This document shows, in pieces, positions 26,263 through 33,582 of a stretch of DNA of 64,000 nucleotides (position 1 is the stretch's first letter; every line of letters begins with the position of its first letter). Both the position numbers and the translations under genes were made by a program. Source of the DNA: Ramlibacter agri. Lineage in GTDB: Bacteria; Pseudomonadota; Gammaproteobacteria; Burkholderiales; Burkholderiaceae_C. Under the pieces are notes generated by a model that made no database searches, had not been told where the DNA came from, and worked only from the letters and a program-made list of their open reading frames with translations. Location of the stretch: the NCBI RefSeq assembly GCF_012927085.1, contig NZ_JABBFX010000001.1, forward strand, positions 3,410,001 to 3,474,000, given 5' to 3'.

Positions 26263-28643
26263 CCGCGCGCGCGTGGCTGTTGGCGCTGGCCTGGTTGCTG
26301 GCCGCCGCGGCCCACGCGCAAGGCGTGCTCGAAAGCGGCACGGCGGACCAGCACCGGCTCGGTCCCTATGTCGCCTACCTGGAGGATCCGGGCGGCCGGC
26401 TGCAGCTGGATGACATCCTGCAGCCGGCGCAACAGGCGCGCTTCCGGCCGGACCAGGGCAATGGCCCCGCGGCCAACTTCGGCCTGACGCGCGCGGCGAT
26501 CTGGCTGCGCATCCGCATCGCGGCGGCGCCGGGCAGCGACCCGGGCTGGCTGCTGGAGCTGGCCTATCCGCCGCTGGACCACCTGCAGCTGTATTCGCCC
26601 GATGGCCAGGGCGGCTGGCGGCGCCAGGTGGGCGGCGACCTCGAACCCTTTGCCAGCCGGCCCATCGCGCATCGCAACCACGTGTTGCCCGTGCTGCTGC
26701 CGGCCGGCGCGACCAGCACGCTGTACCTGCGGCTGGAAAGCGAAGGCACGGTGGCGGCGCCGCTGCGGCTGTGGCGGCCGGCGGCGCTGTGGCGCAGCGA
26801 CCAGGCCAGCTACGCGGCGCTGGCGCTTTACTTCGGCCTGCTGGCGGGGCTGCTGCTGTACAACCTGCTGCTGTTCGTCTCCGTGCGCGACACGGCCTAC
26901 CTGGTCTACGTGCTGTTCGTGGCCGGCATGGCGCTGGCGCTGGCGGCGCTCACCGGCCTGGGCTACCAGTTCCTGTGGCCGCGGCAGGTGTGGTGGAACA
27001 GCGTGTCGCCGCCGGCGGGCTTCTGCTTCGCGGCGGTGTTCGGGCTGCTGTTCGCGCGCCGTTTCCTCGATAGCGCCGAAGGCATGCCGGTGATCGACCG
27101 CCTGCTGCTGGCGCTGGCCGCGGCCTGGGGCCTGACCCTGGTGCCCTTGCTGGTCCTGCCCTATGTGGTGTCGAACTGGCTGGTGACCTTGCTGGCGCCG
27201 ATCAGCGTCATCGTGCTCGTGACCTCGGGCGTGCTGGCGCTGCGCCGCGGCCATGCCGGCGCGCGGCACTACCTGGCCGCCTGGGCACTGCTGCTGGCCG
27301 GCGTGCTGGTCCTGTCGCTGCACAACACCGGCATCGTGCCGTCCAACGCCTTCACCGCCAATGCGCTGCTGATCGGCTCCGCGCTGGAGCTGGTGCTGCT
27401 GTCCTTCGCGCTGGCCGACCGCATCAACGTGGCGCGGCGCTTCCGGGAGCAGGCGCAGATCAAGCTGGCGGCGGAGCAGGCGATGGTCTCCGCGCTGTCC
27501 GACTCGCGCGAGCGCCTGCGCACCGTACTCGATGAACGCGAAGTGATCCTGTCCGAGCGCGAGGCGATCCTGAACAACGCCGTGGTGGGCATCGTGCTCT
27601 CGGTGAAGCGGCGGCACGTGTGGGTGAACGAGAAGTTCGCGCACATGCTGGGCTACGCGCGTGAGGCGCTGGTGGGGCGCCTGTCCGACTACATCCATCC
27701 GGACCGCGAGAGCTGGGAGCGCTTCGGCGTGGAGGCGCGCTCGGCGCTGCTCGCCACCAACAACTACGCCTGGGAACTGCAGCTGCGGCGCAGCGACGGC
27801 GGGCTGTTCTGGGTGGAGATGGGCGGCAGCTGCATCCGCGCCAACGATCCCGATGCGGGCGTGATCTGGACCTTCCTGGACATCACGGAGCGCAAGAAGT
27901 CCGAGGCGGAGATCCGCGAGGCGCTGGAGCAGCAGAAAGCGCTCAACGCGCTGCGCACGCGCTTCGTCGCCATGACCAGCCACGAGTTCCGCACGCCGCT
28001 GGCGGCCATCCTGTCGGCGGAGGAGCTGCTGCGCCACTACGGCGAGCGGCTGCCGTCCCAGGAGCGGCGCGAGACCCTGGACAACATCGCGCAGGGCGTG
28101 CAGCGCATGTCGCGCATGGTCGACCGCGTGCTGCTGCTCGGGCGCGCCGATGCGCGCATGCTGGAGTTCCGGCCGGCGGAGGTGAACCTGCAGGCGCTGT
28201 GCGCGCAACTGGTGGAGGAAGCGCGCCTGCAGCATCCCGAAGCGAAGGCCACGGTGCGCTGCGAGATGGCGCCGGACCTGGGACGGGGCCGCTACGACGA
28301 GAAACTGCTGCGGCACGCGTTGGGCAACCTGCTGTCGAACGCGTTGAAATACTCGCCCGAGGGTGGCGAGGTGCTGTTCGCCATCGCGCGCGACAACGGC
28401 GACACGGTGTTCCGCGTGCGCGACGCGGGCATCGGCATCCCGGAAACCGAGCTCGCACACCTGTTCGAATCCTTCCACCGGGCCGGCAACGTCGGCACGA
28501 TTCCGGGCACGGGACTGGGGCTGGCGATCGTGAAGAACGCCGTGGAGATGCACGGCGGAACGATCGCCGTGGCGAGCCGCCAGGGCGAGGGCACGGTGTT
28601 TACCGTGCGGCTCCCAGCGAGTGAGCCTCGACGACCCACCTGA
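26259..28643 (+). CDS. 7TMR-DISM/PAS histidine kinase
   Basis: Inner-membrane sensor kinase, 794 residues. Order of parts: signal peptide (about 1-21), extracellular 7TMR-DISMED2 beta domain (about 40-170), seven transmembrane helices (about 185-390), a coiled coil rich in RERLRTVLDEREVILSERE (about 410-435), a PAS domain (about 440-560), HisKA with phospho-acceptor H575 in TSHEFRTPL, and an HATPase with N and G boxes (LGNLLSNALKYS, GTGLGLAIVK). Start GTG 26259 overlaps the phoD stop. No response regulator is next to it, so its partner is elsewhere. It probably senses a soluble ligand, perhaps a product of PhoD action. The final 44 bases overlap the convergent MocR gene. Confidence 0.9.
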   Translation: MTARAWLLALAWLLAAAAHAQGVLESGTADQHRLGPYVAYLEDPGGRLQLDDILQPAQQARFRPDQGNGPAANFGLTRAAIWLRIRIAAAPGSDPGWLLELAYPPLDHLQLYSPDGQGGWRRQVGGDLEPFASRPIAHRNHVLPVLLPAGATSTLYLRLESEGTVAAPLRLWRPAALWRSDQASYAALALYFGLLAGLLLYNLLLFVSVRDTAYLVYVLFVAGMALALAALTGLGYQFLWPRQVWWNSVSPPAGFCFAAVFGLLFARRFLDSAEGMPVIDRLLLALAAAWGLTLVPLLVLPYVVSNWLVTLLAPISVIVLVTSGVLALRRGHAGARHYLAAWALLLAGVLVLSLHNTGIVPSNAFTANALLIGSALELVLLSFALADRINVARRFREQAQIKLAAEQAMVSALSDSRERLRTVLDEREVILSEREAILNNAVVGIVLSVKRRHVWVNEKFAHMLGYAREALVGRLSDYIHPDRESWERFGVEARSALLATNNYAWELQLRRSDGGLFWVEMGGSCIRANDPDAGVIWTFLDITERKKSEAEIREALEQQKALNALRTRFVAMTSHEFRTPLAAILSAEELLRHYGERLPSQERRETLDNIAQGVQRMSRMVDRVLLLGRADARMLEFRPAEVNLQALCAQLVEEARLQHPEAKATVRCEMAPDLGRGRYDEKLLRHALGNLLSNALKYSPEGGEVLFAIARDNGDTVFRVRDAGIGIPETELAHLFESFHRAGNVGTIPGTGLGLAIVKNAVEMHGGTIAVASRQGEGTVFTVRLPASEPRRPT

Positions 28644-29949
28644 CCGCGGCGAGCGCCTCGCGCAGCCGGTCCAGCGGGACTGAGCCCAGGGCCAGGCGCA
28701 GGGCGTGCGGCGGCTGCGGCGTCGTGGCGAAGGGTTCCGCCGTGGAAACGGAAATCCGCTCGCGCATCAGGGCGGCTGCGATCGGGTCCGCGCGTGCCTC
28801 TTCGTGCAAGGGGAGCCACAGGAAGTAGGAGTTGGGATGGCCCACGCGTTCCAGCGGGCCCAGGCTTTCGGCGGCGATCGCCTGCCGCTTCGCCGCGTCG
28901 CGGCGCTTCTCGGTTTCGAGCCGGGCGACGGTGCCGTCCTCCAACCAGTTGCACGCGATGGCCGTCATGACGCCGGGCGCGTTCCAGGTCGTCGCCCGGA
29001 TCGCGCGCTCCAGCGCGGGCCTCCAGTCCGGCGGGGCCGCCAGAAAGCCGACCCGCAAGCCGGTGGCCACGTTCTTCGAGAAGCCGGAGACGTAGACCGT
29101 GCGTTCGGGCGCGAGTGCCGCCAGCGGCGCCGGCGCGTCCTTGGCGAGGAAGGCATACGCAGCATCTTCGAGGAGGGCCAGGTCGTGCCGGCGGGCGAGG
29201 GCGACCAGTTCGCGGCGGCGGCTCGCGCCCATGACCCATCCAAGCGGGTTGTGCAGGGTCGGCATGGCGTAGACGGCCTTCACCTTGCGGCGCCTGCACA
29301 GCGCTTCCAGCGCATCCAGGTCCGGCCCCGCGCCCGCGGCCGGCACCGGCGCGAGCTCGAGGCGATGCGCCTGCGCGAGGACCTTGAAGCCGGGATAGGT
29401 GAGGGCGTCCGTGGCCACCACGTCGCCGGGTTGCAGCAGCGCCATCACCGCCGTCGCCAGGCCATGCTGGGCGCCGTTCGTGAGCAGGACCTGCTCCGCG
29501 TCCACCGCGAGCCCGCGCTTGCCCAGGTGGCGGGCGACCGCGGCGCGCTCGTGCAGCCGGCCGCCGTGGGGCTGGTAGCGCAGCAGCGCTTCCAGGTCGC
29601 CGGCCGTGGCCAGCTGGCGCAGCGCCGTCCGCAACATCTCCGCCTGGCCGGGCAGCGACGGGTAGTTGAAGTTCAGGTCCGCGATGTCCGCCGCCAGCGC
29701 CTGCTGGTCGATGCCCTGGCGGCCGAAGGGCAGCGAGGTCTCCTTCACGAAGGTGCCGCGGCCGGTCTCGCCGCTGGCCAGGCCCATGGCGCGCAGTTCG
29801 GCGTAGACACGAGTGGCGGTCACGAGCGCGAGGCCTTCGCGCGCCGCGAGCTCGCGGTGGGTGGGCAGGCGGGTCCCCGGCCGCAGGCGGCCGGCCCGGA
29901 TGTCAGCCGCGAGGCGGTCGACCAGTTCCTTGTAGCGGGGAGGGCGCAT
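28600..29949 (-). CDS. MocR-type GntR/aminotransferase regulator
   Basis: A 449-residue fusion of an N-terminal GntR winged helix (RYKELVDRLAADIRAGRL, then GTRLPTHRELAAREGLALVTATRVYAEL split by the usual recognition helix) and a fold-type I aminotransferase domain. The PLP-binding lysine should be in VSGFSKNVATGLRVG. MocR proteins regulate vitamin B6, GABA or transport genes in response to an amino-acid aldimine. ATG 29949 is chosen because the frame upstream begins only with TTG. It is divergent from a DJ-1/PfpI gene across 60 bases containing a palindrome, a likely operator. It overlaps the kinase gene by 44 bases. Confidence 0.9.
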   Translation of the reverse strand: MRPPRYKELVDRLAADIRAGRLRPGTRLPTHRELAAREGLALVTATRVYAELRAMGLASGETGRGTFVKETSLPFGRQGIDQQALAADIADLNFNYPSLPGQAEMLRTALRQLATAGDLEALLRYQPHGGRLHERAAVARHLGKRGLAVDAEQVLLTNGAQHGLATAVMALLQPGDVVATDALTYPGFKVLAQAHRLELAPVPAAGAGPDLDALEALCRRRKVKAVYAMPTLHNPLGWVMGASRRRELVALARRHDLALLEDAAYAFLAKDAPAPLAALAPERTVYVSGFSKNVATGLRVGFLAAPPDWRPALERAIRATTWNAPGVMTAIACNWLEDGTVARLETEKRRDAAKRQAIAAESLGPLERVGHPNSYFLWLPLHEEARADPIAAALMRERISVSTAEPFATTPQPPHALRLALGSVPLDRLREALAAVRWVVEAHSLGAAR

Positions 29950-29967
29950 GCGGGGATGTATCCATGA

Positions 29968-29981
29968 CAATCATTTGATTG
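29968..29981. promoter_or_regulatory. palindrome between mocR-like and DJ-1-like genes
   Basis: CAATCA-TT-TGATTG forms a perfect inverted repeat with 6-bp arms and a 2-bp spacer, in an AT-richer patch of an otherwise GC-rich region. It lies 18 bases upstream of the regulator's ATG (29949) and 28 bases upstream of the DJ-1 gene, so a bound protein would cover both promoters. MocR regulators often bind within such divergent regions. A function as operator is inferred. Confidence 0.45.
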
Positions 29982-30009
29982 TATTGGTGCGGCCGCCTAG
30001 GATCGCGGC

Positions 30010-30606
30010 ATGCACATCGCCATCCTCACCTTCGACGGCTTCAACGAGCTGGATTCGCTGATCGCCCTGGGCATCCTCAACCGGGTCAGGACGCCCGGCT
30101 GGCGCGTTTCCATCGCCAGCCCGACGCCCACGGTGCGGTCGATGAATGGCGTGCTGCTGGAGGCGCAGGCCACGCTGGAAGATGCGGCAGGGGCGGATGC
30201 GGTGGTCGTCGGCAGCGGCATCCGCACCCGCGATGTCGTCGCGGATCCGGCGCTGATGGCGCGCTTGCGGCTCGATCCGCAGCGGCAGCTGCTGGGCGCG
30301 CAATGCTCGGGCACGCTGGTGCTGGCCAAGCTGGGGCTGCTGCGGGACGTGCCGGCCTGCACGGACCTCACCACCAAGCCCTGGGTCCAGGAGGCCGGCG
30401 TGTCCGTCCTGGACCAGCCCTTGTTCGCGCGGGAAAACGTCGCCACGGCTGGCGGCTGCCTCGCTTCGCAATACCTCGCCGCCTGGGTGATCGCGCGGCT
30501 GCAAGGCATGCCGGCCGCCGAGGACGCGATCCATTACGTCGCGCCGGTCGGCGAGAAAGAGGAGTACGTCGCGCGCATGCGCGCGAACGTCGTGCCTTAC
30601 GTCTAG
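30010..30606 (+). CDS. DJ-1/PfpI family protein
   Basis: A 198-residue flavodoxin-like protein of the DJ-1/PfpI superfamily. The nucleophile elbow contains C99 in GAQCSGTLVLAKLG, and a conserved acidic residue lies in FDGFNELDS (Glu13). Members act as chaperone-like, amidase, hydratase or glyoxalase-type proteins; the catalytic type is not clear here. It is divergently paired with a MocR regulator, which suggests control by an amino-acid or amine signal. Its stop overlaps the serB stop by four bases. Confidence 0.88.
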   Translation: MHIAILTFDGFNELDSLIALGILNRVRTPGWRVSIASPTPTVRSMNGVLLEAQATLEDAAGADAVVVGSGIRTRDVVADPALMARLRLDPQRQLLGAQCSGTLVLAKLGLLRDVPACTDLTTKPWVQEAGVSVLDQPLFARENVATAGGCLASQYLAAWVIARLQGMPAAEDAIHYVAPVGEKEEYVARMRANVVPYV

Positions 30607-31322
30607 CGCAGGACTTCCAGCAGGCGGTCGAGGCCGCCGGCGTTGATCTGCACCATCGCCTGCTCGCGCACCTTCGGCTTGGCGTGGTAGGCCACCGACA
30701 GGCCGGCCTCGCCCATCATGGGCAGGTCGTTGGCGCCGTCGCCCATGGCGATGGCCTGCCCGGGGCTGATGCCCAGCCTGGCGCAGGTCTCGAGGAACAT
30801 CTTGCGCTTCTCGGCGCCATCGCAGATGTCGCCCCATTCCTGGTCCACCATGCGGCCGGTCAGCTCGCCGCAGTTGGGCCCGGAGCGCACTTCCAGCATG
30901 TTGGAGCGGGTGTAGTCGATGCCCAGCCGGTCGCGGATGCGGTCGGTGAAGAAGGTGAAGCCGCCGGAGACCAGCAGCACCTTCAGGCCGGCGGCCTTGC
31001 AGGCCTGCACCAGCGCCTCGGCGCCGGGGTTCAGCTGCAGGCGCTGGGTGTAGACCTGCTCCATGTCGGCGACGGTCACGCCTTCGAGCAGGGCGACGCG
31101 GCGGCGCAGGCTTTCCTTGTAGTCGGTGATCTCTCCGCGCATGGCGGCTTCGGTGATGGCCGCCACCTCTTCCTTCTTGCCGACGGCATCGGCGATCTCG
31201 TCCACGCACTCGATGTTGATCAGCGTGGAGTCCATGTCGAAGGCGACCAGGCGGAAGTCGGAAAGGCGCAACGGCGGCGTAAAGCCCTGGATGACCAGGC
31301 CGGGGGAAATTTCGGACGGCAT
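30603..31322 (-). CDS. serB: phosphoserine phosphatase
   Basis: HAD-superfamily enzyme that removes phosphate from O-phospho-L-serine in the last step of serine synthesis. Motif I is FDMDSTLIN (nucleophile and acid Asp), followed by ECVDEIA, motif II VSGGFTFF, and motif III/IV MGDGANDLPM. Length 239 residues fits the ACT-less form in beta-proteobacteria. It reads toward the DJ-1 gene and away from the response-regulator gene, with about 70 bases between the starts. Confidence 0.94.
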   Translation of the reverse strand: MPSEISPGLVIQGFTPPLRLSDFRLVAFDMDSTLINIECVDEIADAVGKKEEVAAITEAAMRGEITDYKESLRRRVALLEGVTVADMEQVYTQRLQLNPGAEALVQACKAAGLKVLLVSGGFTFFTDRIRDRLGIDYTRSNMLEVRSGPNCGELTGRMVDQEWGDICDGAEKRKMFLETCARLGISPGQAIAMGDGANDLPMMGEAGLSVAYHAKPKVREQAMVQINAGGLDRLLEVLR

Positions 31323-31363
31323 GAATGCGATTTTCGCATCTGCACGGCTGCGCTCCGCCGGCC

Positions 31364-31369
31364 TATGAT
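31364..31369 (+). promoter_or_regulatory. putative -10 element of the response-regulator gene
   Basis: TATGAT sits 24 bases upstream of the GTG at 31394, giving a leader of about 17 bases. No convincing -35 is visible 16-18 bases upstream, so an activator may be needed. Its position supports the GTG as start rather than an ATG at 31325, which would lie before the promoter. Confidence 0.4.
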
Positions 31370-31393
31370 GAAGCCGTAGTCCGGGAGAGCTGC

Positions 31394-32035
31394 GTGCACT
31401 CCGTCCTGATCATCGATGACCATGACATCGTCCGGTTCGGCCTGGAGGCCTTGCTGGCACGTTGCCCGCAAGTCCACGTGGTGGGCTCGGCCGACTGCCT
31501 GCGCGGCGCGCTGGAACAGGTGCGGCGCCTGCAGCCCGACCTGGTGATCAGCGACATGGGCCTGGGCGATTCCAACGGCGTCGACACGGTGCGCGCGCTG
31601 GCGCAGGCCCAGGCCGGCCGGGCGCTGCTGGTGCTGTCGATGCAGGACGAACTGCTGTACGGCGAGCAGGCGCTGGCCCTCGGCGCCCACGGCTACCTCA
31701 TGAAAGGCAACGTCCAGGCGAACCTGGTGCCGGCCGTCCTGACGGTGCTGCACGGCGGCAGCTGGGTGAGCCCGCGGCTGAACTCGAAGCTGGTCAACCG
31801 CTACCTGCGGCGCAATGCGGCCGTCCGGCAGCAGTCGGACGCCGGCGTCGCTTCGCTCAGCGCGCGCGAACTGCAGGTGCTGGAACTGCTGCGCAGCGGC
31901 AAGACGACCAAGGAAATCGCGCTGGTGCTGCAACTGAGCACCCGTACGGTGGACATCCACCGCGCGAACATGAAGCGCAAGCTGGGGCTGCGCAGCGGCT
32001 CCGAACTGATCGCCTACGCTTCCCGCCTACCTTGA
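31394..32035 (+). CDS. NarL/FixJ-type response regulator
   Basis: Two-domain DNA-binding regulator of 213 residues. The receiver domain has acidic residues D8-D9 (LIIDDHD), phospho-acceptor D54 (LVISDMGLGDS) and the conserved Lys in MKGN. The LuxR-type helix-turn-helix follows (LSARELQVLELLRSGKTTK). GTG 31394 follows GGGAG at a fair distance. No histidine kinase is adjacent; the orphan 7TMR-DISM kinase encoded 3 kb away could be a partner, though its output is not known. It is followed by 131 bases holding an inverted repeat, then an FNR-like gene. Confidence 0.88.
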   Translation: MHSVLIIDDHDIVRFGLEALLARCPQVHVVGSADCLRGALEQVRRLQPDLVISDMGLGDSNGVDTVRALAQAQAGRALLVLSMQDELLYGEQALALGAHGYLMKGNVQANLVPAVLTVLHGGSWVSPRLNSKLVNRYLRRNAAVRQQSDAGVASLSARELQVLELLRSGKTTKEIALVLQLSTRTVDIHRANMKRKLGLRSGSELIAYASRLP

Positions 32036-32043
32036 AGCGGCCT

Positions 32044-32070
32044 CAAGTACGGAGGCCCGCTAGGTACTTG
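32044..32070. promoter_or_regulatory. CAAGTAC...GTACTTG inverted repeat upstream of FNR-like gene
   Basis: Perfect 7-bp arms CAAGTAC (32044-32050) and GTACTTG (32064-32070) with a 13-base spacer, giving 20 bases centre to centre, roughly two helical turns. It starts 9 bases after the response-regulator stop and lies 97 bases before the FNR-like ATG. There is no T tract after it, so a dimeric operator is more likely than a terminator. No protein is assigned. Confidence 0.4.
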
Positions 32071-32166
32071 TACATAGCACGGCGCGCTCGACTGTATCCA
32101 TCATGTAAAGCTGGTCAATGACACCTGTCGCGCAGGAAACGCAGGCAGGGGCAGGAAGGGACTCGC

Positions 32167-32916
32167 ATGGACGACTTCAGGGAGCACACCGACTCCTGGG
32201 GCAAGGATGTGGCGATCGCGGAGCCGGAACGGCCCGCGGCGACCCTGTGCATGGCTTGCCCGGTGCGGCGGCTTTGCGTCGGCAGCCTGGCGGCCGAAGC
32301 CGGCACCCGGCTGCTGCGGGGCATGCTGGCGGGCCGGCAGCGCCTGCGCGCTGGCCAGAGGCTGGATCCGCGAGCCGCCGGGCCCGGTGTCCTGCACGTG
32401 GTGCACGAAGGCGCGCTGAAATCGGTCGCCCCCGATGGCCAGGTGCGCGCCTTCCACTTCCCGGGTGAACTCGCAGCCGCCGAAGGGCTGGGCGGCCTGC
32501 GCGATGCCGGCATGGTGGTCGCCCTGGAGGATTCCGAGCTTTGCGCGATTCGCTGGATGGCGCGCGACGGCGGCCAGACCGCGGCCTACCAGGCGCGCCT
32601 GTGGGACATGGCCAGCCGCGAGATCGTGCGCGAGCGCGGGCAGTCCGCCTGGCTGGCGGGCCTCGCCCCGCTGCGCCGCGTCGCTGCCTTTCTCTCGCTG
32701 GTGGCACTGCGACTGCGGGTGCACGGCGCGCCGGTAGGGGAGTTGCGGCTGGTGGCGTCCCCCGCGGAAATCGCCGGCTACCTGGGGCTGGCGGACGGGG
32801 CCACCGGCGAAGCGCTGGACCGGCTGGAGAGCCGGCGGCTGCTGGAACGCCACGGCCTGGTCACCTGCATCCTGCGGCCCGAGCTGCTGCAGCGGGAAGC
32901 GCAACGCAGCTGGTGA
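32167..32916 (+). CDS. FNR-like Crp-family regulator with altered recognition helix
   Basis: A 249-residue Crp/Fnr protein. Cysteines C28, C31 and C37 (CMACPVRRLC, spacing C-x2-C-x5-C) and C126 (DSELCAIRW) match the four [4Fe-4S] ligands of E. coli FNR (C20, C23, C29, C122), so it should sense oxygen. The helix-turn-helix EIAGYLGLADGATGEALDRLE aligns with FNR, but the FNR contact residues E209, S212 and R213 are replaced by G211, G214 and E215. It therefore should not read TTGAT-N4-ATCAA in the usual way. The gene stands alone, with an inverted repeat upstream, and a convergent membrane-protein gene begins its stop one base after. Confidence 0.88.
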   Translation: MDDFREHTDSWGKDVAIAEPERPAATLCMACPVRRLCVGSLAAEAGTRLLRGMLAGRQRLRAGQRLDPRAAGPGVLHVVHEGALKSVAPDGQVRAFHFPGELAAAEGLGGLRDAGMVVALEDSELCAIRWMARDGGQTAAYQARLWDMASREIVRERGQSAWLAGLAPLRRVAAFLSLVALRLRVHGAPVGELRLVASPAEIAGYLGLADGATGEALDRLESRRLLERHGLVTCILRPELLQREAQRSW

Positions 32917-33534
32917 CTACTGCCGCAGGTAGCGGCGGTCCGACCAGGTCAGCAGCCACTGCGGCCTGAAGGCCACGAAGATCGCGGTGAGCATGCCGGT
33001 CACGAAGGCGTCGCCCCAGGCCATCAGCCAGCGGGCGACGGCGCCCAGCTCCTGCGAGATGCCCGGCAGCGGCGCGCCGAACTCCTGCGCCAGCAGGCCG
33101 GCGGCGAACAGGCACAGCACCGCGCCGAGGAAGCCGCGTCCGAGGACGTAGACGAAAGGATTCGCGGGCAGCCAGCGGCGCAGGGCCGCCCCGAGCAGCA
33201 AGGCCAATGTGGCCGGGACCACGCCCTGCCAGACCGCGATGCCCAGGGCTGCCGCGGCCGTCAGCGGCGAAACCAGGCAGGCCAGCGCGCCCACCAGCAG
33301 CAGCACCGGGATGGCCAGCGGCCAGCCCAGCATCAGGAGCACCAGGACCGCGCCGGACCATTGCAGTTGCAGCGGCGCGTGGTGCAGTACCGGCAGCGCC
33401 CACAGCCAGGGCAGGATGGCGAGGGTCGCGAGCACCGGGCCCGCCAGCGCCGGCGCGCGCGCCAGCAGCGACCAGGGGCGGACGCTCGCGGCGGCGCCCA
33501 GCGCGAGCAGAGCGATGGCGGATTCGGCGATCAC
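32917..33534 (-). CDS. ECF-type ABC transporter permease-like membrane protein (COG3235)
   Basis: About 205 residues with five or six hydrophobic helices and the C-terminal MAWGDAFVTGMLTAIFVAFRPQW, typical of the predicted membrane proteins annotated as energy-coupling-factor permeases related to CbiM. No ATPase or T-component gene is nearby, and the role is unproven. The chosen start is GTG 33534; the frame continues to TTG 33582, next to the mfd stop, adding 16 basic residues that look non-native. It likely follows mfd on one transcript unless the hairpin at 33560 stops it. Confidence 0.75.
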   Translation of the reverse strand: MIAESAIALLALGAAASVRPWSLLARAPALAGPVLATLAILPWLWALPVLHHAPLQLQWSGAVLVLLMLGWPLAIPVLLLVGALACLVSPLTAAAALGIAVWQGVVPATLALLLGAALRRWLPANPFVYVLGRGFLGAVLCLFAAGLLAQEFGAPLPGISQELGAVARWLMAWGDAFVTGMLTAIFVAFRPQWLLTWSDRRYLRQ

Positions 33535-33559
33535 CGGCGCATTGTGTCGGCGCCGGACG

Positions 33560-33580
33560 GCGCCGCACTTGATGCGGCGC
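33560..33580 (-). terminator. GC-rich hairpin just after mfd stop
   Basis: Arms GCGCCGCA (33560-33567) and TGCGGCGC (33573-33580) pair perfectly over 8 bp around the loop CTTGA, three bases after the mfd stop codon. There is no T run, so it is at best a weak or Rho-assisted terminator, or a structure protecting the mRNA end. It lies between mfd and the following membrane-protein gene. Confidence 0.4.
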
Positions 33581-33582
33581 AA

